DNA of 64,000 nt. Source: Campylorhamphus procurvoides. Lineage: Eukaryota > Chordata > Aves > Passeriformes > Dendrocolaptidae. The DNA lies in NCBI GenBank assembly GCA_013396655.1, contig WBMV01007374.1, forward strand, positions 219,434 through 283,433, given 5' to 3'. Of the stretch, positions 24,001-37,100 are shown piece after piece. Made by a program: the position numbers and the translations under genes. Under the pieces are notes generated by a model that had not been told where the DNA came from, made no database searches, and saw nothing but the letters and a program-made list of their open reading frames with translations. Within the stretch, counting starts at the first letter, position 1. Every line of letters starts with the position of its first letter.

Positions 24001-25189
24001 GTGGATGTATTTGTGTCTTGGAATTTTGTGTTAAGGAGATTCCTTCATTAGTAAAAGAACCTTTCTAGTATTCAATCTCAAATTGCTTTTAATGTTTGGT
24101 TCAAGGCAATGCTTATTGCTAAATATATTATCTTAACCCAGTAAATTCTACCAAATGTTAATTGTTAACAGAGAAAGTTATAAATGTTTTTTTCAGAGTT
24201 AAAGTCAGAAAGTAACAATGCACTTATTAGCATTTCTTTAAATAACCAAATGTATTGATGCAACATTTATTTTTTTTAATCCATATTCCACATGCACCCA
24301 TTTTTTCCTATTTTCTTCTGATATTTGTACTACACTGTATTTGACCTCCAAGGCAATGAGGCTTTCAAACATCATGATTTCCCCTTTTGAACCTAGAAGG
24401 GAATTTATTCTGGAAAGAGGAAAGGATATACAAAAGGACGTTTAGAACTTGACTGGAACAGACTGTTTTGCCTGCCTTATTGCTATCATTATAGTATATG
24501 TTGTATATGTATATATTGTCTGATTCAATACATAGAGTCTGATCCTTCTACCTTTGTGCCAACCACTGCCATTTTATTACTGTCTAAATGACACATGAGA
24601 AGTCAGAAATGTCACTTAAATACATTGAAAAGGGCTCTCTAGCTAGCTTTGAGATTTATTACTGTGTTGAGACTGAAGTTTTAGTGGCAAGAGTGCAAAG
24701 GACCCTGAAAGATTTGAGAGTATACAGTGAGTTTATGAAAATGAAGAATGCATTACTGTGAGTGTGGAAAGATTAACTGAACTTGTATCATTAACCTATA
24801 TTTTTAGGACCATTTAATGATGAGACAAAATTTAGGTTCTTTTGGTACTGAGATAAATAATTCCTACAGCCAAAATGTTACTGGTCTCCTCTACAGTGAA
24901 AAATCTGTCAAGTACTTCCAACTAGTCCTTTTCATTATTGTAGCCATTAATTCATACAGAATCAAACACCTCTCATGGCTTAAGTGGTGACAGTTTCTGA
25001 TAGTACTGAGAGACTAAAATTCATATTAGCATAGTAAAATTTGCAAGATTTGAATTCAAACCAAGATTTCTAAATCTTCTGTGTATAAAATTCAGTTTAA
25101 CTAAATAAAGGAGGTATAGAGCAGCTGAGGTAAAGAATCTTTGGTCATTCAGTGATTGTTCAATATTTAGTTTTTTGTGATGCTTTCAA
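12071..25189. other. intergenic 5' flank of GRIA3, no gene seen
   Basis: Beyond the CpG island shore (to about 12300) the sequence becomes AT-rich. I checked both strands for recognisable exons, conserved motifs, tRNA box A/B pairs and transposon ends, and support none. The longest open frame past 12500 is under 100 codons, without a recognisable domain. A short GAA repeat sits near 12938 and a poly-A run near 18090. Enhancers for GRIA3 could lie here, but I cannot see them without comparison to other birds. Confidence 0.6.
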
Positions 25190-25245
25190 AGGTTGGGCTC
25201 CATGGTCTTGGAGGTCTTTTCCAGCCTTAATGATTCTATGATTCT
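25190..25245 (+). mobile_element. CR1 LINE 3' tail fragment
   Basis: The sequence GGTTGGGCTCCATGGTCTTG, then GGAGGTCTTTTCCAGCC and TGATTCTATGATTCTT, is the end of an avian CR1 retrotransposon in plus orientation, terminating in its characteristic 8-bp ATTCTATG microsatellite. Only about 55 bp are recognisable, as usual for 5'-truncated CR1 copies. Confidence 0.85.
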
Positions 25246-28200
25246 TTTCATAGCCTGTCCTTTTTCCCCAGTCCAAAGCTAAACAAAACAATACTTATAA
25301 CCTGCCTTCATTCCAGGTTGTCTTGTCCACTCACAAATGTAGCTCTGTGTTTTCAAGAGGCCAGCAAAACAGGACATGATTTCTAGTTGGTCCTGGAGGT
25401 TCTACCATACTTGAACAATTAATAGTAATCTGGTAAAACTGTCTTCTGTAGCTACTGAAAGCTTACAAATATTTTAGGAACCAATTGAGTTTCAGTAGCG
25501 TCATCTTAAATAAGACTATAAAGTTCACGGCAGAAAAAGCATTGAACCTTCACCTTGCTGTGAGAACACCATCATTCACACAAGGTAATGCACTGGACTC
25601 GCATGACTGAGACTGTTTCTTAGCTGAGATGTTTCAAGAGATTCTGGGATACAGAAGTTTAGGTCAGATGCTGATGTCAAGGTTGAAGGCTGTGATGATT
25701 GTCTTGAATGAATAACACTGGAAGCTGATTCCCCTTTGGTCAAACTCTTAACAGGGAAGAAGCTTTTTAAACTTACATGTTATGGAAACCATAAGGAACT
25801 TCAGCAGTCCAGAACAGTTTCGGCACCTAGGAAGATATTTTCTGGCCTGACCCTGTTATACGTTGTACACTGAGTTTGTTTTAGAAGTCTTTTTTTATGC
25901 TGCCTCTGCAAAACAATTTCTTGCTTCACCTGCTCTCAAACTTAAATTTTAGCCTACAGTGCTCAGTCCATAAAACACAGGACTAGCATGCAACTCTGAA
26001 GAAGATAAAAGAAACAGTGATTTCGGATTCATTCACAACTATTTTGGGCTCTTAAAGGCAGTGGGACTAATAGGGGTTAAAGGCTGTAGAAAAGGGCTCT
26101 TGGGAGGACAGTTTTAATACATTCTAGGTGTAACAGCATTGAAGTCAATAGTTATGACATTTTTGAACTGAATCTAGTATGTTTATTGTGTAGATAAAGT
26201 TTCTGCACACTATAAATCATTGTAAGATTAGTATTAATCTGACTGAAATGTCCTGAGCCATCCAATTCTCTGGTTAATTCTATTAGGCAGCATTTTCCAC
26301 ATGCTAGTTTGAAATGTTATCATACGATGACAAATGTAAGCTTTTTTATTGGATTTATGTAAATCCTTTCTTCACTGAAGCTGTTGGAAGGGTTCTGCAG
26401 TTACTGATGGGATCCACACAGTGAAACACATCACAAATACCTTGTAAGACATGGGCTTTTCTTCCGAAGGTCCAAGACTTCCAAACCATTTTCCTGTTAC
26501 AGCATCACGTGGGATGGCAGAAAGCTTCCTACCTGAGCCTTGTCTGAACACAGAATGCACTTTCAGAGAGAAACCAGGAGTGCTAAGAACATGTTTAAAT
26601 CCCTGCTTATTTTATCTTCCTTATTTGGCTATTTCCCATGTAGATTGCACAAACTTCATGGGGTTCTTACCAAATGGCTTTCATTTGTTGTAGTTTGTGT
26701 TTGAGAACTGGCAGATTAAAAATCTCAGTCCTTCCAGCTATGCAGGTAAGGATAAGAGACAGAAAGAACAAGGAAATTCTGTCTGCATGCCATTTTCCAT
26801 ACCTGGATGCCACTTTCCACACCTGGACACCAGAGCAATTAGCTTGTTTGATTGCAGAAAGGTCTTAATGAAAAATAAACGAACCCTGACCTTTTCAGCT
26901 TTTTAGCATAATCTGTTGTGGTTTTTGTTTGACTCGGTTTTTCAAAGTTCATTACAGCAGGGCTGGGCTCCAGCCTGACACCCCAAGGCTCAACTACAAT
27001 GCACATAATAACTCGTGCTGCTTGCCTTCAGGCACAGCAGTGGGCCCATTGGCTGCAGTGGGGCACTCGCTCCTGGTCAGTCATACACTAAAGTGCTTTG
27101 CTGGTCAGAATAACAGGCTTTTCTTCAATGAATTTGCTAAGTCTCCTTCCTAAAGGTCAAAGAAAAAGCTTATTCTATTTCCTGCTGAACTTGGTGGACC
27201 TTTTAAAGCACATTATATTCATTCTTAGTATATGTACTATAGGTATTGAACTTAGTCACAGAAGTCTCAAGAAAATAGTCCTAGGGAAGTATAAAGGCTA
27301 AAGGTTAATTAGAACACCTGAGATCTAGACAATTTTGTAAAATTTCTCTGTTCTTATTTATTTAGCTGTTTTTAATTCAAAGGCAATGTTCTATTTGGAT
27401 GTGGAGATTCAAGTAACACTTTCCAAAATATGAAAGGCTAAATGCCACATTTACAATTGTTTCTGAAAAGAGTTGACCTTTATTAAAGTTGCTGAGTAAA
27501 TACAATTCCGAAGGTTTTGTTTCTCTTGTAAATTAAATGGTATGTTTGTAGATGGAAAGGTCAATTTTCAGTAAAACTGAGCTTCAGAAAACATCACCTT
27601 TCTCAGCTAAATCAAAGGAGTTAATTAGTTTTACAAATGGAATACATAATATATAATTCTCTTATCTTTGCTTGAAAATCAATTGTTTGTGGCATAAAGA
27701 GGGTACACTTGTCATCATTAGGTGTAAATGTTTGCTGCAGCAGCAAATATAGACTTACTCTACCACACACAGCTTCATAAATGTAAGACACTGAGTTCCT
27801 CTGAGAGGTTGGTGGTGTGTAGAGGAGTGTGTGTCCAAATTCTAACAGATTTATTGTATTTTGTGAATTTATTCCAACTTACATGAAATGATAGTAGTTT
27901 CTATTAACAAAAAATGCACTAGAAAAATCTTGTTAGGCATTGATACTCTGCAATTCAATCCCTTTCCTCCTATGCTGTCTTTAATTCAAATCAATTTTTT
28001 ATCTTTAGTAATTTTTACAACTGTGTCAACATGAAACCACAAGTACCCACTAATTAGTGTCATCTGAACCAGTTAAACACCTGGGTATGTGAACTGGAGG
28101 GCCTGGATTTTGCTGCTTGGGGTTGGGGTAGGTCTCATAGCAGAGCCTGGAGCCTTTGGGGCAGTCCTGAGCACCACACTGTCATCCTGGCTGTTCATTA

Positions 28201-31200
28201 CAGAGGACACTGTTTGCTGGTTTGGACAGAAAATTATGGGGCTAAGAGGCAGCACCTCCTGACCCTGTAACAGCCTCCCTCTTTGTATGGCTTTCCACAG
28301 CTGAACTTCCAGCAAGTTTCATGGGTGTCTCCAGAGGGAAGACATTTGAAGTCAGGTATGTAGAAGATGCCAGAAGAATTCAGTCTTGATTAAGATGTAC
28401 CACCACAGCAGAGTGACTGCAAGTTGGGTTTCCTGTTCTATGTCTCCTGGGAATGTTGAAAGATTTCTTATGGACCTTACACTCTTTGATTTGGCCTGAT
28501 CTTGTAATTTTTTCATACAGTGCTCTAAGTGCTATTTAGGGACTGTTATTATTTACAGGTGGATATTGTTTACATCCTGTTTATACAAATCTTGTCTGAT
28601 AAACTTCCCCATGGAATAGATTCTTTAGGACAAATTCCATGTGTACCCTTGCCTTGTCTGAAGCGGCAGTACTAGTTTTACTTAAAAGTGATTTAATTAT
28701 CATTATACCTCTATTCTCCGTACAAGCAGAAAATATCTAATGTCAATATTTGTTTTCACAGAAAGGTGTCATATGAGGAAAAGAGAAGAGAGACTGTGAT
28801 GAAATTGCCTGAAGAGGCAAGGAAAATAAAGCAGCTTGTGTCAAGCACTGAGATTTGTAATAAATGCCGACAACAGACCGTCACTATGGGAAAGGGAATC
28901 CTAAAAGATAAACATCAAAAAATTACAGGCAGATTTTCCAAGCTGCTTCACTTTTTATTTCTTTTAATGGAAGCTAGCTGACCTGATCCTTCCCAGCGCT
29001 TTTGCCACACTTAAACCTTGCAGCTCCTACAGATAATCTAACCTTTAATTTTGTGCTGAATGGTATTAAACTAAACAAGTCATCTTGCTCTAGCAGAGAG
29101 CTGGGTCAAAGTGGTTCCACTGCTAAGTGTAAACTGGGTAATTGGTACTCTGGCACAGTGGTTCAATTGAGGCTTCAACAGCAATATCAAATCCACATTA
29201 CTATCTTGCAGCAGGCTCTTTACACAATTCCAGTATTACCAGAGGAACAAAAATGGGAGTTTGTAACAGTCGAATGATTTATTAACCATTTTTAACGTTC
29301 TGCTCTTCTGTTTGATTTTCAATGTGGTGCATTCTCCATATCCAAACAATTTAGAGTCAAATACTCAAAACTAATTATTGAGTTCATCTACAATAAAAAT
29401 AAAATGGCACATTCCATACTCTTAACAGATGCTTTGAACAAAAACTTCTCCAGCCAGCATATATATGGAAAGTACACAAACAGTTTGGTATGAGGGCTGA
29501 GATATTACACATAGATTTTAATAGAGGACTCTAAAGTGTGGAGGAGGTCAAGAGAAATTCTATGAAAGGTAAAGGTACTGGGAGTTGAAGCAGGAGACAT
29601 AGATCATGAGTTTTCTGCCATTCCCAATACTTCCCAATTTGTTCCTGTAATGCACAGGTAACCTGCTCACTGCAGATTCACAGAGAGACTTAATGACATT
29701 GTGCTCCCCTTATGCCTCTCTTTACTTATCTGCAGAGCAGATCTATGGGGAACCTGTGCCCTCCAACTTATTGAATCACTCGTTTCAAAAGTACAGCCCC
29801 TCAGATGATATTACAGATGTTTAAACTGATACAAGGGTTGTAAAGGATACTAGAATTTTGGGATTGCTGTGGGCATTCAGTAGAAGCAAATAATCAGTGC
29901 ACTCAAGTAACTGTACTTTGCCAGTGCAGCCAATGTATCATAGCACAACATGGAACTGTATGAATCCTGGGATCTTCAATCAGATATTGCTCCTTTAAAA
30001 ATGGAGCTGTGCAACAGTGGCCCTATCTCTTGTACTCATTTTTCTTCGAGCAGCAGTCTGACATTTCAAAAGATGAGAAGTACCTTTCAGCTTGAATAAA
30101 CTCAGAAATCTATGTGTAAACACATTTGGCCTCATCTTGAGAAATGTCAGGTTTCTGGAATGAACAGCATGGGTACAATATTTGTGTCAGTGTTCGAACA
30201 GCCTCTTGTAAGAGAGCAGGCACGTTGCAACATTTTATATTGCATTCTTTGCAAGGACAATAGCTGTAGGAAAGAATGCACATTCCACCCAACATCTTTG
30301 TCCTATTCTAGCAATAAGATAGTTGCAAAACTAAGTAAATTATAGACTAAGTGGTTCACCTCCTTCTCTGCCTCATTGTAATCAGGTATCTGACTTGCTG
30401 GTTTCCATGGTGGAATCCTTCCTGACACCAGGGAACAATCACTGAGTTCGTTCATTATTGTTACTCATTATTGGGTTCCAGTATTGTCACCTGAAATAAA
30501 GTTCTTGCTGTGTTGAGCATTATACACAGAAAATGGCAGTTCCTGGCCTGAAAAGCTAGCAGCCCAGAAAGTCAGAACAAATGGGAATGAAACCCTATAA
30601 ACAATATTAGAGCCACTGCTTGGTTTGCATATGTGTTTGTAGCAGTGGCTTTCAGGCTGTGGTCTGTGAGCCCCAGAGGGCAGCAGTCAAAAGGGATCCA
30701 AGAAAGGTAACTAAGGGAAAAAAACCCACCAGCCTTAACTTTACCTCACACAAATCTCTGCTTCCTGTGGAAAGAATTTAGGATCTCTATGCTGAAAAAA
30801 AGCCTGAAAATCACTGTATATAGGTTGCCACAATTCAGTCTCTTGATAACACCCAGAGACACATCAGCTTGCAAGTCTGGTTACTGCTTCACGGAGTCAC
30901 ACACCAGTCTTGTCCCAGCCTCTTTCCTCTCCAGGGCTGTGACATGGAGCAGAGAAGACCCAGCAATGTGCAGTACCTCCAGGCTTGCCACACCGTGAGA
31001 TCCTGTGCTCAGAGAAGCCTTGCACAGGTTTTAGATCAGCACAGATTTAGTCCCACCACAGCCCCTCAATATGCGCTAACACCCTCACCTTCCTTCTCCT
31101 TGTTATGTAGGATTCACACCTAGGAAGATTAAAGCCCTTGCATATTGAGTCTTCAAATGGAAAGAACTTAAGCTCTCCTTAGCACTTTCTTCCCTCCTTC

Positions 31201-32332
31201 CTGTGACAGAGAAATACTTGCCAGCAAACAGCCATTTACTTAGAGGTAGTTACCTACTTAACCTACTTCAAAAATACTCAATTGCAGAAGAACTTCTCTG
31301 TCTTGGGACTCCCAGAGACCATGAACTTTGGAACAGGTCTGCCAGCATTACCAGAGATGGCATTCCCTGACTACTGTGCACAAGAGAACCACCCACACAC
31401 CGAGGAGAAGCACTTGGCTTCTGAACTCAGGGTGTTTATTAAAGCCAGGGAGTCTGACTGGTTATGGATAAGCACTCCAAGCTGCACATGGTACTGTGCT
31501 GAATTTTTCATAAAGCAATTCATTCTCTTACAGTTTTTCAGAGAATAAAATTTTCACTGACCCAATAAAATATGCTAAAATTGCATATAATGGCACTGTT
31601 TAGGCTTAGGTAGGAAGTCATTATATCAGAGTTTACAGAGCTAATGGCCAGTATTGAGTGTGCATATTTTAAACTATATTGAAATGGGAAAAAATTACTT
31701 TGAGATGTATTTTCACTCTGTATTTTATAATATTAACAATTTATTAACTTTTCCAATATTCTTTTCTCATGACTGAGTGGATCTATTTAGTTTTGTATAC
31801 ATATAAATCTTACAATATCACTTTGCAACTCTTATGTTCAAGCTGGAATGCTCTTATTTCTGATCTCGCTGCTTTCTCCCTTAAATACCACCTTATGCTG
31901 AGGCTGAGGAGCATTAAGGATGGTACATGAGAAATCTGTATCCACTCTGAGAATATGAGAACATTCCTACTTCCTCAAAACACCTGCTTTGTCTTATGGT
32001 CAGAGGCATTTTCATTCTGCAAATATGGCCTGATGTGAGATGGAATTCTGATTAATTTTCCATTTCTTTTTCTAAAATTTCTGATCATCCCTGGTATTCC
32101 ACAATTTCTTTTGGCCAATGCGTCTGTCTCCCTCTCTCCTTTGCTGCTTTAGGTTCGATGTACAGATATATATATATATTTATATACACTCACATATTTT
32201 TTGCACTCATTTTTCCTGCGGAGCAGATAAGGTCTTTGTCATTGGTACAAATTAAGACTTGGCCTTGTTTAAATACATTCAGATATAAGGAAGATCAGAT
32301 ACTAAAATGGATACTATAACCCATCTGTGTCA
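25246..32332. other. intergenic, no gene seen
   Basis: This is AT-rich sequence with no recognisable coding exon, RNA gene or transposon. A slightly GC-richer patch at about 28075-28315 has an 80-codon frame on the minus strand (28073-28315) with no domain I know. Another 71-codon plus frame (28766-28981) is preceded by an acceptor-like TTTGTTTTCACAG, but nothing else supports an exon. An AT dinucleotide run lies at 32166-32187. Confidence 0.6.
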
Positions 32333-32530
32333 TAGGCTCACAGAATCATGGAATAGTTTGGGTTGGAAGAGATCTTAAAGATCATCTAATTACAAGGATT
32401 CCGTGGGCAGGGACACCTTCCACCAGACCAGGTTGCTCAAAGCCTTATCCAACCCAGTCTTGGACACTTCCAGAGATGGGGCAGCCCCAGCTTCTCTGGG
32501 CAACCTGTGCCAGTGTCTTCCTATCGTGTA
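32333..32530 (-). mobile_element. CR1 LINE fragment, 3' end (about 195 bp)
   Basis: In reverse orientation the plus strand carries ACAGAATCATGGAATAG, TTTGGGTTGGAAGAGATC, GGCAGGGACACCTTCCACCA and GGTTGCTCAAAGCC, then CTTCTCTGGGCAACCTG. These are successive landmarks of the avian CR1 3' region read backwards. The element is on the minus strand with its 3' end at the left. It is diverged by substitutions and lacks the body with ORF2. Confidence 0.95.
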
Positions 32531-32989
32531 TGATATCACATCAAAGCCCTGTGTATGTGCATCGATAAACTGGAGACAGCTCACAGAAAAACCACGTCCA
32601 ACTTTTCTAACTAGGTGCTATTTGTTCTGGAAATGCAATGAAGTCTTGAGCAAATGCTTCTCATATTTATGCTCCCATTTCACTGAAATGGAATTATCCC
32701 AATGAGAAAGGCAAACAATGTACAGGATTACAGGATTTCTTAAGGAAGGACTCAAAATACATCCTCTAGTATTGAGTAAGACAGCAATACCTCACAGAAT
32801 ATGCTTAAAAAACAGAAATATTCAGAAAATATTATCAAATTGAACAAACCAAAATGTTACAAAACATCTGTTAAGATGTTACAAAACATCTGCAAACCTG
32901 AAATGTTTTCAGACCAACACACACAGATAGCTCCACCCCAGAAGTCTTAAAGTGACTGGGGTCTCTCACAACCAGTAATATTAATTTCA
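32531..32989. other. intergenic with a 22-bp tandem duplication
   Basis: No gene is seen. At 32854-32870 and 32876-32892 the 17-base string ATGTTACAAAACATCTG occurs twice with a 22-bp period. Within the second copy AGATGTT and AACATCT form a 7-bp inverted repeat around a 4-base loop. Confidence 0.7.
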
Positions 32990-34185
32990 ACACACTTGGG
33001 CAATCTGAGAAAATATCAAACAGCTGGTGATTGCCAACATGATCTTGATATATTAAAAGGATGATGTGGAGAAAAACAGATGGGTTAGTCTGATATCAGT
33101 ACTGACTGAAATAATAATAGCTCATTCAGGACTATGTCAGCAAACCATCTGAACCTAAAAATGTAATGAATGGCAGTCAGCATTCCGAGAAGGCATATCA
33201 TGCTATTTTGGCAGGACTAGTTGCTTGGTTGATAATGGCAGCTCTCTTGAGGTGGGGTACTGAATACTTCAAGGCATTTGACTTAGTACCACATCAAATT
33301 TTGATTTTAAAATGCTTATTATAGCAGTGTCAAATGGAACATTGCAGGTGGATTACTGGCCACTGATTGATCACAGAATATAGTTGTTACTGAGAGGATA
33401 TCAACTTTCTTGCTTCTATTTGTAACACTTAAGGACTAATTCGTGTTCCAGCAAATTCCAGTATTTTTACTAACACTAAAGCTGGCAGTAAAGAGAGGCT
33501 GTTGATACAGTGCAATCTGAGTCATCTGATAAAGCGATCACGAGCCAACACAATGTTTTTAATTTTAAACAAATGTGCAGCAATCTATCCAGAACATGAA
33601 TGAACGTGAAATGAAAGGATTAGGAGGTTCAGCTCTGTGCACCTGATGCAGAGAAACTCTTGAGTTACCTCAATGAGTTCTCACTGCAGCTCTGTGCTGG
33701 CACAGTCTAGTGTGATCCTTGGATGAATACAAGGAGACGGAATTATCAAACCATCTTATCCTTCTTAATAGAAACAGCAAGACCAATATTACAGTCTAGC
33801 ATCTGCATTTTAGAAAAAATACAGAAATGCTAAAACCACTTCAGAAAGAGAAAACATGGGACACTTATTACAGGGGTAATTAAACTGGAACACATAGTAG
33901 ATCACTATCTCTGGAGCCTTCAAAACATGATGCTTCTTTAATAATATGAGTTATTCAAGTTCCCCTTTCTAAGGTGCTACACTATGTGCTAGTCTGCAGG
34001 TTCTCTAGGATATGGAAACTCTTCAACATGTGTACTCACGTTTGACCAGATAGCAACAGACTGTTCAAAAAGTTTGTGAGTCTTCTCCTTCCACCTTAGC
34101 TTGTGAGGAGAACTGCTCTTTGTAAAGGCAATGGGTAAATATATTATGATCTGATGTGATCACACATCTGAAGGGACCAGGAAGA
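32990..34185 (+). mobile_element. decayed ancient CR1 LINE body with reverse-transcriptase remnant
   Basis: A diverged LINE, probably of the CR1 clade, is readable in plus orientation. At about 33268-33310 the translation KAFDLVPHQILILK matches the reverse-transcriptase core around the catalytic region (typical form KAFDxVPHxxLL). Downstream landmarks appear in the right order: CGAGCCAACAC near 33541, TGTGATCCTTGGATG near 33711, AGCAAGACCAATATT near 33776, GGGTAATTAAACTGGAACA near 33874, and a tail resembling the end of such elements (GATGTGATCACACATCTGAAGGGACC) near 34153. The frame is broken by stops and indels throughout, so it is dead. It is much older than the other CR1 copies here. Edges are approximate. 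Confidence 0.72.
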
Positions 34186-37100
34186 CCACAATCACCAATG
34201 CGCATGACCAGTTGTATTTAGCTTCTCCGTCTCTTCTGAACCATCTTGTGCTCTGCACGTGGTGCTTCTTCTGAGCACAAAAAATTGAGGGAAAGTCCAG
34301 CTCATAGCCAGGGCTGCCTAGATGGGACAGGCACAGGTGGTGTTTGGAGAAGGTGAAGGAACTGTCTAAATGATATGGAGAGCCTACAGTCATGGATTAC
34401 TTGGAGACTTTAATATCACAAATAGTCCCTATGGAATGCATGAAACAGTGAGCATAGGAGGTGATTCCCAGTCTGTATGCCATCTCCTGAATCATCTTGA
34501 ATTCCCCTCACCTAGTATTAGACATCTAAAATATCGATGTCAAAGCTAAATTATCTACTGCTCTGTTCTATACAGTCAGGATACAGGTACCATCCAAAGG
34601 CAATCCATACTGTCCTAAATTAAGAGTCCAAAAAAGATGGAATGAGTGAATTTGTGATATCTCTTGGTCATACTAGGAAAGTTTAGACTGGATATCTAGT
34701 TTCTGGATGAATACAGACAGTGAGCTGAACCCCATGCTAAATATCTTCTCCAAAGCATGGAATTAGTAGCGTTTCTCAATGAAATGGCCATAAATATGTT
34801 TACATTAGCAAACTAACTCATTCTGCTCTCCTTTTGTGCTTCTCTAAGACACATCCTTCATGTTCTAAAGGAAAGGTCCCAAACCCCCATCAGCCTGGAG
34901 CAGATATTCTCTGTAGTTTGGTTTTCATTGTTTGTGGTGTTTTTGTATTTGTTTTTTTGTTGTTTAGATTTTTTTACACTCAATAATTCAAGATTATCAA
35001 ACCAAAAACCAGGAAAAACCTTCCAACAGACAATGGTGTATCTAAAACTGTGTATTCCATACACCTGCTAGAGGAGAGGGTGTGAGTGAGGACTGCACAC
35101 CGTGCTGCAGCCTGGCCTGAAGCAAAGCCCTCCTGGGAGCAGCTGTGCACCTGGAGAGGGGAGAGTTCAGGCTGGGCTGGCACTTCACAAAACATTCCAT
35201 GAAATTCAGCTTGGTTTGGAACTAAAGAAGCCTCTTGTTCATGTGCACTGAAAAATGAACCTCGTAGGCTGCAGAGGTGAAGCGTGTATTTCATTTCAGT
35301 GAAGTGAATGCATTTCTACAGATTTTACTCACCTCTAACATAACACATTTTTTTTAGCCTTTAGATAAATTTCATTTTGCATCTAAGATTTCAATCACCT
35401 TGATTTATTTGGCTTATTGGGCAGTGGAACTTCTTTGATCCTTTAAACCAAAGTGAAATGGAAGACAGAATTGGAAAGCACTACCCCAGATGAGATTTGG
35501 CAAGGAATCAATATTTTAGAGTTTAAATCTGTATTAATCCATGGCAGAACTAAACCATTTTAACTTTTCATATAGGCAGTATTTTACCCTTGTGAAAGTG
35601 TATAAAAATTGTATAAAAAACTGCATATTATGGAGTTATTTTGCCGAGTGTTATTTATGATACAGTTATCTCACTGGGGAAAAGCAAGAGCAAGTGATAT
35701 CTGCCCAGAGAAAAATTATTGGGTGGTAGTTTCAAAAGAGCTTGGAAGATTTAGGCAGTCAATTCCCAGTGAATCGGGAGTTATGACGGGAGTTATGGCT
35801 CTAAATCATATAAGCAGTTTTGAAAATGCAGCTCCTCCTTCCCCCTTTATCTTTAATTGAGTTCATTTGTCTTTCATTTGCTTATTGTGTCATTCCCAGG
35901 CAATTTGAAGCTGCTTCAGAAATAATAACAGCCCAGACATTTATACCCAGTGCTGTGCTGTTAGAGGTGCTACACAGAGGAGTGGAGCTGGGCTGGTGGC
36001 TGCCTCTCAGATTTGCTCCCGTGTGGAACTCACAAAGGAAGCAGCACTTTGATGTAACGGGCCATGGGGTGCAGAAAGAGAGGTAAGAGAGAGTCACTGG
36101 AACAACAGACAGCAGCACTGGCAGCAAAGCAGATCCACAAAAAAACCCATAAACTCAGACAAAAGTATTCTTAATACCTGAAAGACTTTCATAACAAAAC
36201 CAATTAAAAAGTAAACAAAAAAAATTACAGTGTACTGTCTCTGTAACCTCTTTAACAATGCTTATAGTACTAATAAGATGATACATGATGTGATGATATG
36301 TTGAGGATAACTGAAACCAAACACAGATCTTCTCATTTAACCATTCTGACCTGAACCAGCCATTTCAATTCCAATTTCCTTTTAGTAAACAGCTCTAAAA
36401 TCAGAAGTTTATAAATAACTGCATCATATTCTTTTCTTTACCTCTTTTGGACAATCCAGAACATCCATAATATATTCTTAACATTGTATAAAAAAATAAG
36501 AGTTTCCTATTGAGAAAACCCAAGAGAATACAACTGTGGCAAGGAGAAATAGCTGATATAACTTCACATTAAGTCCTAGTTAAGTCAGAACCTAACAAAA
36601 TTAAAAGCAAGTAGAAGTTCTCAAGTCAAGGTGATAAACGGGTAAACCAGACAGCACACACCGCACCTTCTCTGCAGTGCTGAAACTTAAGCCTGGCTTA
36701 TCATGTTTGTTTCATCTTTAATTTTCTTTCAGAAAATGACTTCCCTTTTTTGAACATCCCTATTAAAGACTCATTTGCACACTGAACCTACAGAACTATC
36801 AACATCATTATTTATCAGTTATTTAATAGCAGTATGGTCCTATGAAATCTAGATATATCCAAAAAGAAAACAAATTCTTCCCCAAAGATGGTACCAAGGC
36901 TCATATCTTACTCCTTACAATATATATAGCAGGTTTTAAAAAACGTCAGAAGTCTGTTCTTACAGACTGTGTGAGAGGTATGAATATCTAAAACAAGCAA
37001 AGGTACCATTCCTGCTATTCCCACTTTACAGGGGAAAAGCTGAGAGTGAAAAATGGACTTGCCCAAAATCATGGAGAGAGTAGGTGACAGGGTAGAGCTG

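Noticed and set aside
28766..28981. Possible exon: acceptor-like TTTGTTTTCACAG before a 71-codon frame
   Set aside because: There is no recognisable protein similarity, no partner exon and no donor in the frame; acceptor-like strings are common in AT-rich DNA.
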